Shown piece after piece: positions 36,037-45,119 of a stretch of 64,000 bases of DNA; the stretch's first letter is position 1; each line of letters starts with the position of its first letter. The notes below the pieces were generated by a model. It ran no database searches and was not told the origin of the DNA. It was given only the letters and a program-made list of their open reading frames with translations. Source of the stretch: Eudoraea adriatica DSM 19308 (lineage in GTDB: Bacteria > Bacteroidota > Bacteroidia > Flavobacteriales > Flavobacteriaceae). Location: the NCBI RefSeq assembly GCF_000382125.1, contig NZ_KB907548.1:1-64000 (forward strand), written 5' to 3'. The position numbers were made by a program, and so were the translations under genes.

Positions 36037-36922
36037 TTTATTAATTTTCTTTTTTAGTTTTCTTTTTGCCAATTACATTAATGCCCAGGAACTTAACTGC
36101 ACAATTACAGTTAATGCGGATCAGGTTAATCAGACCAACAGGCAAATATTTTTGACTTTAGAACGCGCTTTAAATGATTTTGTAAATAAAAGTCAATGGA
36201 CGAACAGGATTTATAAGGAAAATGAGAGGGTTAATGCCAGAATGTTTATTACAGTAACGGACTATGCTTCTGACAGGTTTAGCGCAAACATTCAGATTCA
36301 GTCTTCCCGTCCCGTATTTAATACCTCCTATGAAAGCCCCATTTTTAATTATAAGGATAATGAGTTTAATTTTCGTTATATAGAATTTGAACCTTTGGTT
36401 TATAACCCAAATGTTTTTGATTCTAATTTGGTTGGGGTTATCTCTTATTATGTTTATATAATACTAGGCCTGGACGCAGATACATTTGCACTTGAAGGCG
36501 GTACAGAATTTTATAAAGAAGCACAACAAATTGTAAATCAGGCTCAGGGATCTGGTTCTTCAGGTTGGAGTCAGACTGCCTCGAATAATAGAACAAGATT
36601 TGTATTGGTAGATAACCTTTTGTCCAACACTTTTAGAGAATACAGGATTGCAATGTACAATTATCATCGAAAAGGGCTGGATATATTAGGGGATAACAAT
36701 AGTACCGGCAAGCAGGTCATAGCAGGTTCTATGCGATTGTTCGAGACTTTAACTCAAAGAAGACCTAATGCATTCTTAATTCAAACTTTCTTCGATGCCA
36801 AATCAGAAGAAATACAAGATATTTTTTCAGATGGACCTAAAGTAGATATTGTTTCCCTAAAAGAGACTTTGAATAAAGTAGCACCATTTTATTCTTCTAC
36901 CTGGGATGAAATAACCTATTAA
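36029..36922 (+). CDS. DUF4835 family exported protein
   Basis: A 297-residue secreted protein (signal peptide about 1-19, ending NAQ) that I recognise as DUF4835, a Bacteroidota family of unknown function. Conserved features include the ELNCTITVN start of the mature part and the late RRPNAFLIQTFFDAKSEEI block. It overlaps coaBC by eight bases and precedes recN, a neighbourhood kept in flavobacteria. An envelope role alongside BamD is inference. Confidence 0.8.
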   Translation: MRNLLIFFFSFLFANYINAQELNCTITVNADQVNQTNRQIFLTLERALNDFVNKSQWTNRIYKENERVNARMFITVTDYASDRFSANIQIQSSRPVFNTSYESPIFNYKDNEFNFRYIEFEPLVYNPNVFDSNLVGVISYYVYIILGLDADTFALEGGTEFYKEAQQIVNQAQGSGSSGWSQTASNNRTRFVLVDNLLSNTFREYRIAMYNYHRKGLDILGDNNSTGKQVIAGSMRLFETLTQRRPNAFLIQTFFDAKSEEIQDIFSDGPKVDIVSLKETLNKVAPFYSSTWDEITY

Positions 36923-36982
36923 CCCCTTTCATTTCATTCCAATAATAATTTATCTTTACAGATCATATCATATACTGTAATT

Positions 36983-38635
36983 GTGCTGATAAATCTGTCT
37001 ATAAAAAATTATGCATTAATTGATAATCTCAATGTTAACTTCACTGAGGGATTTACCACTATTACAGGTGAAACAGGAGCCGGGAAGTCTATTCTTTTAG
37101 GGGGGCTGTCCTTAGTTTTAGGTAAACGAGCAGACATGTCTTCACTAAAAGATAAAGAAGCCAAATGTGTAATTGAAGCTGTTTTTGATCTCAAAAATTA
37201 TAATTTAAAGTCATTTTTCAATAAGAATGATCTGGAATATGAAACACATACCATTGTGCGAAGAGAAATCCATCCCAGTGGTAAATCGAGGGCATTTGTA
37301 AACGACTCGCCACTTACTCTGGATATATTGACACAATTGGGGAAACGACTTGTAGATATTCATTCACAGCACCAGACATTGCAGTTGACTGAGCATGATT
37401 TTCAGTTAAAGCTAATTGATGCATTTGCAGACAATGCAGGAATCCTGGATGCCTATACCATTAAACTGGGGAAATATAAGGCTACTTTACAGGAATTTGA
37501 AGAACTCATTGAATTTCAAAAAAATGCCAATAAAGAGCATGACTACAATGCCTTCCTGTTAAATGAATTGGATTCAATATACCTTGAAGAAGGGCTTCAG
37601 GAAAAACTGGAAGATCAATACGAACAATTGAATAACATTGAGACTGTCCTTGAAAATTTATCCAAAGGAAATCAGATACTGAAGGATGATCAGATAGGAA
37701 TTATAAGTTTATTCCAGGAACTAAAGTCTATATTGGTAAAACTATCCGGTATTGGAAACAAATTTACACCACTTAGGGAGCGATTTGATTCCGTTTTTAT
37801 TGAATTAAAAGACCTGGCCGAGGAAATGCAAATTATGCAGGAATCTATAGAGCCAGACCCCGGGAAACTTGAGGAAATTAATTCTAAATTGCAGGCCATA
37901 TATGACCTGCAAAGAAAGCATGACGTATCTGATATTACTCAATTGATTGACATAAGGAAAACACTTGCAAACAAGGTTAGTGCGACACAAAATCTTGAAG
38001 AAGCAATAGAAGATAAAAGAAGTCTAATTGAAGGATTAAAAAAAGAACTGGATAAAGAAGCTGATTTGTTATCTGTTCGCAGAAAGAACGCGATCCCTGA
38101 AATAAAGCAAAAACTAGAAGCTTCTTTAAGCTCCCTTGGACTGCCTAATGCCACCTTTAAAATTGATACTATCCCCGCTGAAGAATATAAATCTAATGGC
38201 ACTGATAAGCTGATATTTCTTTTTTCCGCAAATAAGGGATCGGATTACAATACTTTAAAAAAAGTTGCTTCAGGAGGAGAACTCTCCCGTATTATGCTGG
38301 TAATAAAATCGATTCTTGCGCGCTACGAGCACTTACCAACCTTAATGTTTGATGAGATAGATAGCGGTGTTTCCGGTGAAATATCAAACCGAATGGGAGA
38401 TATTATGCATAAAATGAGCAGAAACATGCAGGTTTTTTCTATAACACATCTTCCCCAAATTGCCTCCAAGGGGGATCATCATTTTAAAGTGTTTAAAACC
38501 GATAAAGAGGATAGTACTCAAACCCAAATGAAAGAATTGCTGGAAGATGAGAGAGTATTTGAATTGGCAGAAATGCTGGGAGGGAAAAGCCTTTCAGATT
38601 CAGCACTTGCACATGCCCGTGAGCTTTTGAACTAA
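36983..38635 (+). CDS. recN: DNA repair protein RecN
   Basis: A 550-residue SMC-like ATPase for double-strand-break repair. The Walker A is GETGAGKSILLGG near residue 30, two coiled-coil arms fill the centre, and the signature SGGELSRIMLVIK with Walker B LMFDEIDSGVSG lies near 430-470. The start is GTG at 36983, giving MLINLSIKNYALI as in homologues; no ATG fits. Confidence 0.95.
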   Translation: MLINLSIKNYALIDNLNVNFTEGFTTITGETGAGKSILLGGLSLVLGKRADMSSLKDKEAKCVIEAVFDLKNYNLKSFFNKNDLEYETHTIVRREIHPSGKSRAFVNDSPLTLDILTQLGKRLVDIHSQHQTLQLTEHDFQLKLIDAFADNAGILDAYTIKLGKYKATLQEFEELIEFQKNANKEHDYNAFLLNELDSIYLEEGLQEKLEDQYEQLNNIETVLENLSKGNQILKDDQIGIISLFQELKSILVKLSGIGNKFTPLRERFDSVFIELKDLAEEMQIMQESIEPDPGKLEEINSKLQAIYDLQRKHDVSDITQLIDIRKTLANKVSATQNLEEAIEDKRSLIEGLKKELDKEADLLSVRRKNAIPEIKQKLEASLSSLGLPNATFKIDTIPAEEYKSNGTDKLIFLFSANKGSDYNTLKKVASGGELSRIMLVIKSILARYEHLPTLMFDEIDSGVSGEISNRMGDIMHKMSRNMQVFSITHLPQIASKGDHHFKVFKTDKEDSTQTQMKELLEDERVFELAEMLGGKSLSDSALAHARELLN

Positions 38636-38723
38636 AAAGCCATATCTCAATACGGATTATATTTCCTTTGCAAAGTGTGTTTCAAATATCCGACAGGAGC
38701 GGTTTAGTTTCTACTTTTTTAGA

Positions 38724-38731
38724 TATCTTTG
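38724..38731 (+). promoter_or_regulatory. Candidate -7 promoter box for fabI
   Basis: TATCTTTG fits TAnnTTTG and lies 28 bases before the fabI ATG. A TTTAG sits 18 bases upstream as a weak -33. Confidence 0.5.
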
Positions 38732-38759
38732 ACTTCAAATCAAACCAAAGCACTTTAAC

Positions 38760-39572
38760 ATGGCGTATAATTTATTAAAAGGGAAAAAAGGAATTATTTT
38801 TGGGGCACTAGACGAAAATTCTATTGCTTGGAAAACAGCCGAACGTGTTCATGAAGAAGGCGGTACATTCGTCCTGACCAATGCTCCAATTGCCATGCGG
38901 ATGGGTCAGATTAATGCTTTGGCAGAGAAAACCGGTTCGCAAATAGTGCCTGCGGATGCTACCAATGAAGATGATTTGAATGCTTTGATTTCCAAATCAA
39001 TGGAAATTTTGGGAGGAAAGCTGGATTTCGTTTTACATTCAATCGGAATGTCGGTTAATGTCCGTAAAGGACGTTTATATACCGATGAAAAATATGACTT
39101 TACCACTAAGGGCTGGGATGTTTCTGCACTTTCGTTCCATAAGGTTATGCAAAGCTTATACAAAGCAGACGCCATGAATCCCTGGGGAAGTATAGTGGCA
39201 TTGACTTATATGGCTGCGCAACGCACATTTCCCGATTATAATGATATGGCAGATAATAAAGCTTATCTCGAATCTGTTGCCAGGAGCTTTGGTTACTTTT
39301 TTGGAAAAGAGAAGAAGGTAAGAGTTAATACTATTTCCCAATCTCCCACACCAACAACAGCGGGGCAGGGGGTAAAAGGTTTTGACAGCTTCATTAATTA
39401 TGCGGAAAAGATGTCCCCCTTGGGTAATGCAACTGCTCAGGACTGCGCAGACTATACCGTATCTCTTTTTTCAGATCTTACAAGAAAAGTTACGATGCAA
39501 AATTTGTTTCATGATGGTGGTTTTTCAAGTACAGGCGTGAGCCAGGAGGTAATTGAGCATTTTGCAGAATAA
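38760..39572 (+). CDS. fabI: Enoyl-[acyl-carrier-protein] reductase FabI
   Basis: A 270-residue SDR-type enoyl reductase that completes each fatty acid elongation cycle. The N-terminal nucleotide-binding segment is GIIFGALDENSIAWKTAE, and the catalytic Tyr-x6-Lys is YNDMADNK near residues 160-167, after the first conserved tyrosine in TYMAAQ. Full length. It is monocistronic by appearance, with its own promoter box and terminator. Confidence 0.95.
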   Translation: MAYNLLKGKKGIIFGALDENSIAWKTAERVHEEGGTFVLTNAPIAMRMGQINALAEKTGSQIVPADATNEDDLNALISKSMEILGGKLDFVLHSIGMSVNVRKGRLYTDEKYDFTTKGWDVSALSFHKVMQSLYKADAMNPWGSIVALTYMAAQRTFPDYNDMADNKAYLESVARSFGYFFGKEKKVRVNTISQSPTPTTAGQGVKGFDSFINYAEKMSPLGNATAQDCADYTVSLFSDLTRKVTMQNLFHDGGFSSTGVSQEVIEHFAE

Positions 39573-39591
39573 CAGCATCTAAAAAATTAAG

Positions 39592-39618
39592 AAGCCATCC
39601 CGGTACAGGATGGCTTTT
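39592..39618 (+). terminator. Terminator of fabI
   Basis: A 9-base stem AAGCCATCC/GGATGGCTT with a 7-base loop, then TT and a short T tract. Confidence 0.78.
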
Positions 39619-39638
39619 GTGCATACCTTAGTTGTGAT

Positions 39639-40655
39639 ATGAAACTTTCTTTTTCTTTAATTATTCCTGTGTTTAACAGGCCTGATGAAATTCGCGAACT
39701 TTTAGAGAGTCTCTTGCATCAGTCCTATGATGAGTCATATGAAATAGTAATCGTGGAAGATGGCTCTCTTAATACCTCCAAAAACGTTATTGAGGATTAT
39801 AAAGAAAAATTGAATATTAACTACCTGTTTAAAAATAATACCGGGCCGGGAGATTCCAGAAACTATGGAATGCGCAGGGCTGGTGGGAATTATTTCATAA
39901 TACTGGATTCAGATTGTATAATTCCTGTTAATTATCTCGAAAACGTAGCCACGTCCTTAAACACTAAATATGTAGATTGTTTCGGTGGTCCTGATGCAGC
40001 TCATCACACATTCTCAAATGTTCAGAAGGCCATTAATTATGCCATGACATCTATTTTAACTACCGGAGGCATCAGAGGTAACAGGAAAGCTGTAGATAAA
40101 TTTCAGCCAAGAAGTTTTAATATGGGGATTTCCAAAGAAGCTTTTGAAGCATCTGGAGGTTTTGGGAATATACATCCCGGAGAGGATCCTGATCTAAGTA
40201 TGCGTTTATGGGAAAAAGGGTACGAAACTAAATTGATCAGGGAGGCTTTTGTTTATCATAAGCGAAGAATAAGCTTCAATAAGTTTTTTTCACAGGTTAA
40301 AAAGTTTGGTAAGGTACGTCCAATCCTTAATAAATGGCATAAAGGTTCTTCCAGGATATTCTATTGGTTTCCTTCACTTTTTTGCCTGGGCCTCATAATT
40401 TCTTTGTTATTATTGGTCATTGGGAGAGGGAGATATCCATGGCCCGGGATACTTTATGCTGTGTATTTTGCATTTATTTTTTTAGATGCTTTACTAAAGA
40501 ATAAAAATTTAGTAGTAGCTTTTCTCTCTATTATTGCTGTAATTATTCAATTTTTCGGTTATGGATACGGTTTTTTAAAATCAGCAATCTTGGTTAACTT
40601 TAGCAAAAGTAAGCCACAGGAAATTTTTCCCGAATTGTTTTTTAGACAAATATAA
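39639..40655 (+). CDS. Glycosyltransferase family 2 with C-terminal membrane helices
   Basis: A 338-residue GT-A glycosyltransferase. The start FSLIIPVFNRPDEIRELL and IVEDGS are donor-binding segments, and the metal motif is in ILDSDCIIP near residue 90. The acceptor-side GEDPDLSMRLWEKGYE follows. Two or three helices near 245-310 would hold it at the inner membrane. The acceptor sugar or lipid is unknown. Its stop overlaps the YbbR gene by one base (TAATG). Confidence 0.87.
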   Translation: MKLSFSLIIPVFNRPDEIRELLESLLHQSYDESYEIVIVEDGSLNTSKNVIEDYKEKLNINYLFKNNTGPGDSRNYGMRRAGGNYFIILDSDCIIPVNYLENVATSLNTKYVDCFGGPDAAHHTFSNVQKAINYAMTSILTTGGIRGNRKAVDKFQPRSFNMGISKEAFEASGGFGNIHPGEDPDLSMRLWEKGYETKLIREAFVYHKRRISFNKFFSQVKKFGKVRPILNKWHKGSSRIFYWFPSLFCLGLIISLLLLVIGRGRYPWPGILYAVYFAFIFLDALLKNKNLVVAFLSIIAVIIQFFGYGYGFLKSAILVNFSKSKPQEIFPELFFRQI

Positions 40656-41611
40656 TGGAGCAGAAAGAAGTCAAAAGGAGTAATGACAAAAGAAAGATTA
40701 ACATCTTTTTAATTTTCCTTCTATGCTCTTTTCTTGCCTGGCTTGTGAGTAAATTATCTGAAACCTATGTTGACCGGACTACTTTTGACCTGGAATATAT
40801 TAATGTTCCGGATAGCCTGCTTTTGGCCGACAATACTTTTAAGCAGGTAGACGTTAAGCTCAGAGCCAGCGGGTTTCAATTTCTGGGATTTAATTTTAAT
40901 AGAAAAATAATCAAGGTTGATTTGTCGGCTATAGAAAATAACGATTCTGATTTTTACATTGCGGAACTAGATTTCAGGAAACAGATAGAGCGTCAATTAT
41001 CTGCTTCCATTACTCTCCTGGAAGTAGATCAGGATACAGTGTTTTTGGATTTTTATGAGCTTGGCTCCAAAGAAGTTCCTATCTCTCCCAATATTAACAT
41101 AAACCCTGCCCAGAATTATCTTGTAGATGGGAAATTAGCTATTGAACCTTCGCTTGTTGTAATAACAGGGCCTAAGAATGAGTTGGATATTGTTAACACG
41201 GTTTCGACCTCTGTAGTTGAACTCAATGAAATTACTGAAGATTTTACAATAGTGGTTGATCTTGTTTTACCGGAGGAGTTGAAGAATTCTGAATTATCGG
41301 AAAAAAATGTAAAGATCTCAGGGAATGTTTTTCGATTCTCGGAAAAAGTATTAAAAATCCCGGTTGAGGTTATTAATATTCCTGAGGGGACCCAAATAAA
41401 AACTTTTCCCAATTCACTGGAGGTTCTCTGTAAAGCCAGAATAGAAAGATTGAAGGATATTGGTCCTTTGGACTTTAAGATTGTGGCGGATTTTCAGGAA
41501 GAAAGAGGGGGTAATCAAAATCTTCGGGTAAGCCTTATAGAAAAACCGGATAATGTATACAGTGTTCAGTTGTTGGAGAATGAAGTGGAATTTATCTTAA
41601 AACGCGAATGA
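40655..41611 (+). CDS. YbbR-like domain protein (CdaR family)
   Basis: A 318-residue protein with one N-terminal membrane helix (about 13-33) and an extracytoplasmic part of YbbR-like beta repeats (for example GFQFLGFNFNRK, VVITGPKNELDIV). In other phyla YbbR/CdaR regulates the cyclic-di-AMP synthase CdaA; that gene is not in this window. It is flanked by GT2 and coaE with start-stop overlaps on both sides. Confidence 0.8.
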   Translation: MEQKEVKRSNDKRKINIFLIFLLCSFLAWLVSKLSETYVDRTTFDLEYINVPDSLLLADNTFKQVDVKLRASGFQFLGFNFNRKIIKVDLSAIENNDSDFYIAELDFRKQIERQLSASITLLEVDQDTVFLDFYELGSKEVPISPNININPAQNYLVDGKLAIEPSLVVITGPKNELDIVNTVSTSVVELNEITEDFTIVVDLVLPEELKNSELSEKNVKISGNVFRFSEKVLKIPVEVINIPEGTQIKTFPNSLEVLCKARIERLKDIGPLDFKIVADFQEERGGNQNLRVSLIEKPDNVYSVQLLENEVEFILKRE

Positions 41612-42195
41612 AGATAATAGGATTAACGGGTGGTATTGGTAGCGGTAAAACAACAGTGGCCAAATTATTTGAAGAATTAGGGGTGCCGGTTTATAATTCT
41701 GATTTGAAAGCCAAAAAGTTAATGCAAAATTCTAAAAAGCTCAGAACTGCAGTTATTGATCTTTTAGGAAAGGAGTCCTATGTATTACAAAAGTTAAATA
41801 AAAAATATATTGCAGATAAAATCTTTGACGATAAGGAATTACTTCAAAAGCTAAATGCCATAGTTCATCCGGCTGTTAGACAAGATTTTATTAAATGGGC
41901 AAAAAGGAAAAGTGCTCCATATGTGATACAGGAGGCTGCAATACTTTTTGAAAACAATTCGTATAAGACATTTGATAAGATAATTCTTGTAAAGGCCCCA
42001 AAAGAGGTCCGTGTGCAAAGAGTCTTAACAAGAGATGCCATATCTGAAAAAGAGATCTTAACACGGATGGAGAATCAGTGGGATGATTCAAAAAAGATTC
42101 CTTTGGCGGATTATGTCATCGAAAATACGGACTTGGAAAAGACCAAAATACAGGTTGAAAAAATCCACCATGAACTTACTAAAATGGTGGCCTAG
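41608..42195 (+). CDS. coaE: Dephospho-CoA kinase
   Basis: A 195-residue P-loop kinase for the last step of CoA synthesis. The start KIIGLTGGIGSGKTTVAKLF contains the Walker A, and YNSDLKAKKL and VIQEAAILFEN match the CoA-binding and lid segments. Start overlaps the YbbR stop (ATGA). With coaBC it covers most of the late CoA pathway within this window. Confidence 0.95.
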   Translation: MKIIGLTGGIGSGKTTVAKLFEELGVPVYNSDLKAKKLMQNSKKLRTAVIDLLGKESYVLQKLNKKYIADKIFDDKELLQKLNAIVHPAVRQDFIKWAKRKSAPYVIQEAAILFENNSYKTFDKIILVKAPKEVRVQRVLTRDAISEKEILTRMENQWDDSKKIPLADYVIENTDLEKTKIQVEKIHHELTKMVA

Positions 42196-42203
42196 GTGCT
42201 TTT

Positions 42204-42219
42204 TTAACATTTTTGTTAA
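42204..42219. promoter_or_regulatory. Palindrome upstream of the two-component system
   Basis: TTAACA-TTTT-TGTTAA is a perfect 6-4-6 inverted repeat 55 bases before the histidine kinase ATG, followed by GGTTAGGTTAAAC. It could be an operator or a weak terminator of coaE. Confidence 0.35.
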
Positions 42220-42274
42220 GGTTAGGTTAAACAGGCAATCCGCTAAATGTTAAATTTTTAAATTTACCAAAACG

Positions 42275-43855
42275 ATGAATAAGAGATTATTTGTTAGCCT
42301 GGTCATTTTAATGAGCCTCTCTCTTATTGGGATTATCTCTGTGCAACTGTATTGGATAAAAAGTTCTGTTGAAGATAAAGAAGAACAATTTTCAAATACA
42401 GTTTCGGAAGTTCTCAATAAAGTAATAGACAAAATTGAAGACCGTGAAATGGGCGATTACTCCGAGAGGTTTTTAAATCTTAAGGACAGCGTAGGAGAGT
42501 TTAAGAGTTCCCATTTGAGCAACATATTTTTTATTGATCGGGATATTAATTCTAACGAAATTCTATTCTATTCGCATGGAATTTTGGAAGAAGATTATAA
42601 TATCGCATCTACGTTCTTTGACAGTGGCAATGGTAATGATACCACAACAATAAAAAATTACACTAGTAAACGCACGAAAACCGTTTATAAAGAAGATTTT
42701 GGACTGGATGGTAAAAGCTATAAACTGAACCCAATACAAAAATTGGAGAAAGTAGGCGGCTTGTCATCTATTGATAAGGCAATTTTTGACGATGTCTATC
42801 GTGAATATGCAGAAAAAGTTCCCATCCATAAACGCGTTACAATACAGGAAATAGAATTATTGCTGGACCGCGAGCTGGAGAATCGGGGTATGGATATTGA
42901 ATATGAGTATGGAGTCTACAGCAAGGGCTTGCCTACCAAATTGAAGTCTAAAAGATTCAAATATGGGGGTACAACATTATATAAAGCTCCATTCTTCAAG
43001 AACAGTGAAGGGATAAGTAATTTTACATTCTTATTGTCTTTTCCGAAAAAGAAAAAGTTTTTACTGCAAACCATTCTTGGGATGGCGATCTTATCTCTGG
43101 TTTTCACTCTTATCATCGTAGTGGCATATGCGGGTGCAATTTATCAGTTAATAAAGCAAAAGCAAATCTCAGAAATAAAGTCAGATTTCATAAATAATAT
43201 GACGCATGAGTTTAAAACACCCATTGCTACAATAAACTTGGCGGTTGAGGCAATAAAAAACCCTAAAATTATTGGAGATCAGGAAAAGGTACAGCGGTAT
43301 TTGCAAATGATAAGGGAAGAGAACAAAAGAATGCATGCGCAGGTTGAAAATGTTCTTAGAATCTCTAAACTGGAAAAAAACCAGTTAGATATAAGTAAGG
43401 ACAGAGTAGATGTTCACGACATTATAAAGAAAGCAATTACGCATGTACAGCTTATTGTAACAGATAGAGGAGGGTATATACGAACTCATTTAGACGCTTC
43501 AAGATCAGAAGTATTGGCAAATGAGATGCATTTTGGAAATGTAATAGTAAATATTTTGGACAATGCAGTGAAATATTCACCAGATGCTCCTAAAATTGAT
43601 GTTTTTACAGAGATTGCGAATAATTATATTGTCATTAAAGTACAAGACCAGGGTGCAGGAATGAGTAAAGCTGTATTGAAAAAAGTTTTTGAAAAATTTT
43701 ACAGAGAGCATACCGGAGATATACATAATGTTAAAGGGCATGGGCTAGGGTTAGCTTACGTAAAGAAAATTGTTGAAGATCACCAAGGGGAAGTTTATGC
43801 TGAAAGTGAAAAAGATAAAGGAAGCAGCTTCTATATTAAATTACCATTAATTTAA
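42275..43855 (+). CDS. Sensor histidine kinase (RprX-like)
   Basis: A 526-residue membrane sensor kinase. TM1 is at about 5-27, then a large periplasmic sensor (about 28-262), TM2 at about 263-290, and the HisKA domain with the phosphorylated His 311 in NMTHEFKTPIATI. The HATPase domain shows the N box NVIVNILDNAVKYS (about 422-435), G1 DQGAGM and G2 GHGLGLAYV. The pair resembles RprX/RprY of Bacteroides in size and layout; the signal is unknown. The response regulator follows after six bases. Confidence 0.9.
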   Translation: MNKRLFVSLVILMSLSLIGIISVQLYWIKSSVEDKEEQFSNTVSEVLNKVIDKIEDREMGDYSERFLNLKDSVGEFKSSHLSNIFFIDRDINSNEILFYSHGILEEDYNIASTFFDSGNGNDTTTIKNYTSKRTKTVYKEDFGLDGKSYKLNPIQKLEKVGGLSSIDKAIFDDVYREYAEKVPIHKRVTIQEIELLLDRELENRGMDIEYEYGVYSKGLPTKLKSKRFKYGGTTLYKAPFFKNSEGISNFTFLLSFPKKKKFLLQTILGMAILSLVFTLIIVVAYAGAIYQLIKQKQISEIKSDFINNMTHEFKTPIATINLAVEAIKNPKIIGDQEKVQRYLQMIREENKRMHAQVENVLRISKLEKNQLDISKDRVDVHDIIKKAITHVQLIVTDRGGYIRTHLDASRSEVLANEMHFGNVIVNILDNAVKYSPDAPKIDVFTEIANNYIVIKVQDQGAGMSKAVLKKVFEKFYREHTGDIHNVKGHGLGLAYVKKIVEDHQGEVYAESEKDKGSSFYIKLPLI

Positions 43856-43861
43856 AAATTT

Positions 43862-44566
43862 ATGGAAACAGAAAACAAAAAAATACTTTTAGTAGAAGAC
43901 GATCCAAACTTTGGAATCGTTTTAAAAGACTACCTATCCATGAACGATTTTGATGTTACGTTGGCAAAGAATGGCATGGAAGGATTTGAGAAATTTAAGA
44001 AAGATAATTATGATATCTGTATATTGGATGTGATGATGCCTTACAAGGATGGGTTTACGCTGGCCAGGGAAATTCGGGAGAAGAACGAGAATGTTCCAAT
44101 TGTATTTCTTACGGCTAAAACCATGAAAGAAGATGTTCTTAAAGGCTATAAAGCAGGTGCTGATGATTATTTGAACAAACCTTTTGATTCTGAAGTCTTG
44201 CTAATGAAAATAAGGGCTATTCTTCAGAGAAAAGCTTCAAATACCCTTGCTGACAGTAAACAGTTTGAATTTAACATTGGGAATTTCCACCTGAATTCCA
44301 AACTAAGGTTTCTTAAATATAAGGATGAGGAGCCCATAAAATTATCTCCGAAAGAGAATGAATTATTAAGGCTGCTTGCTTTGCATGAGAATGACCTTAT
44401 GCCGAGAGAATTGGCCCTGACGAAAATTTGGCGTGATGACAATTATTTTACCTCCAGAAGTATGGATGTTTATATTGCCAAATTGCGGAAATATCTTAAG
44501 AGAGATGATGTTGTGGAAATTTTGAATATACACGGCGAAGGCTTCAGACTTGTCGTAAAAAGCTAA
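43862..44566 (+). CDS. OmpR-family response regulator (RprY-like)
   Basis: A 234-residue regulator with a receiver domain (phosphoacceptor Asp 56 in CILDVMMP, conserved Thr/Lys in FLTAKT and LNKPF) and an OmpR-type winged-helix DNA-binding domain (about 135-234; SPKENELLRLLALH and SRSMDVYIAKLRKYL). It is co-transcribed with the kinase. The palindrome upstream of the kinase is a candidate site for its own regulation. Confidence 0.92.
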   Translation: METENKKILLVEDDPNFGIVLKDYLSMNDFDVTLAKNGMEGFEKFKKDNYDICILDVMMPYKDGFTLAREIREKNENVPIVFLTAKTMKEDVLKGYKAGADDYLNKPFDSEVLLMKIRAILQRKASNTLADSKQFEFNIGNFHLNSKLRFLKYKDEEPIKLSPKENELLRLLALHENDLMPRELALTKIWRDDNYFTSRSMDVYIAKLRKYLKRDDVVEILNIHGEGFRLVVKS

Positions 44567-44591
44567 ATTCATTTAAAAGATCTTTAAATCA

Positions 44592-44616
44592 GGCACCATT
44601 TAGTGGTGCCTTTTTT
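44592..44616 (+). terminator. Terminator of the two-component operon
   Basis: A perfect 7-base-pair stem GGCACCA/TGGTGCC, loop TTTAG, followed by T6. It touches the stop codon of the convergent gluconokinase gene. Confidence 0.88.
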
Positions 44617-45118
44617 ATTGGGATTCTAATAGTTCTAAGATGCGTTTGACTATTTGTCCGGCAGACTGATTAATAGAAACCCTAATGGCATTTCCGGGTA
44701 TTTCCAGAGTTTCAAACTGAGACTTGAGCAATGCTGCAGGCATAAAATGACCTTTTCTTTGGTTTAAGCGGCTCATTACTTCATCAAAAGAACCACTAAG
44801 ATAAATCCAGCTCACGTCATTTTCCAGGTTATTCCCTAAGATTTTCCTGTAAGATTCTTTTAACGCGGAGCAACCTATAATTGCACCTTTTTCACGTTGG
44901 TTAAGTGCTATTTTATTTAAACTCAATAACCAATCCATTCGATCATCATCGGTTAATGGCTGTCCCGATGCCATTTTTTTCACATTTGCTTCAGGGTGGT
45001 AGTCGTCACCATCGTAAAAAGGAATTTTAAGTTCATCAGAAAGTAAATTGCCAATTGTAGATTTGCCACAACCGGAAACGCCCATTATAAAGTAAATTTT
45101 TGAATCCCCCTGCATCAT
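44615..45118 (-). CDS. gntK: Gluconokinase
   Basis: A 167-residue GntK-type P-loop kinase that phosphorylates gluconate to 6-phosphogluconate. The Walker A is FIMGVSGCGKSTIGNLL, followed by the substrate segment FYDGDDYHPEANVKKMASG and LTDDDRMDWL. Full length. It starts one base after the miaA stop at the end of the exonuclease-channel-miaA-gntK run; no gluconate transporter or regulator is adjacent, which is unusual for this enzyme. Confidence 0.9.
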   Translation of the reverse strand: MMQGDSKIYFIMGVSGCGKSTIGNLLSDELKIPFYDGDDYHPEANVKKMASGQPLTDDDRMDWLLSLNKIALNQREKGAIIGCSALKESYRKILGNNLENDVSWIYLSGSFDEVMSRLNQRKGHFMPAALLKSQFETLEIPGNAIRVSINQSAGQIVKRILELLESQ

Positions 45119-45119
45119 C

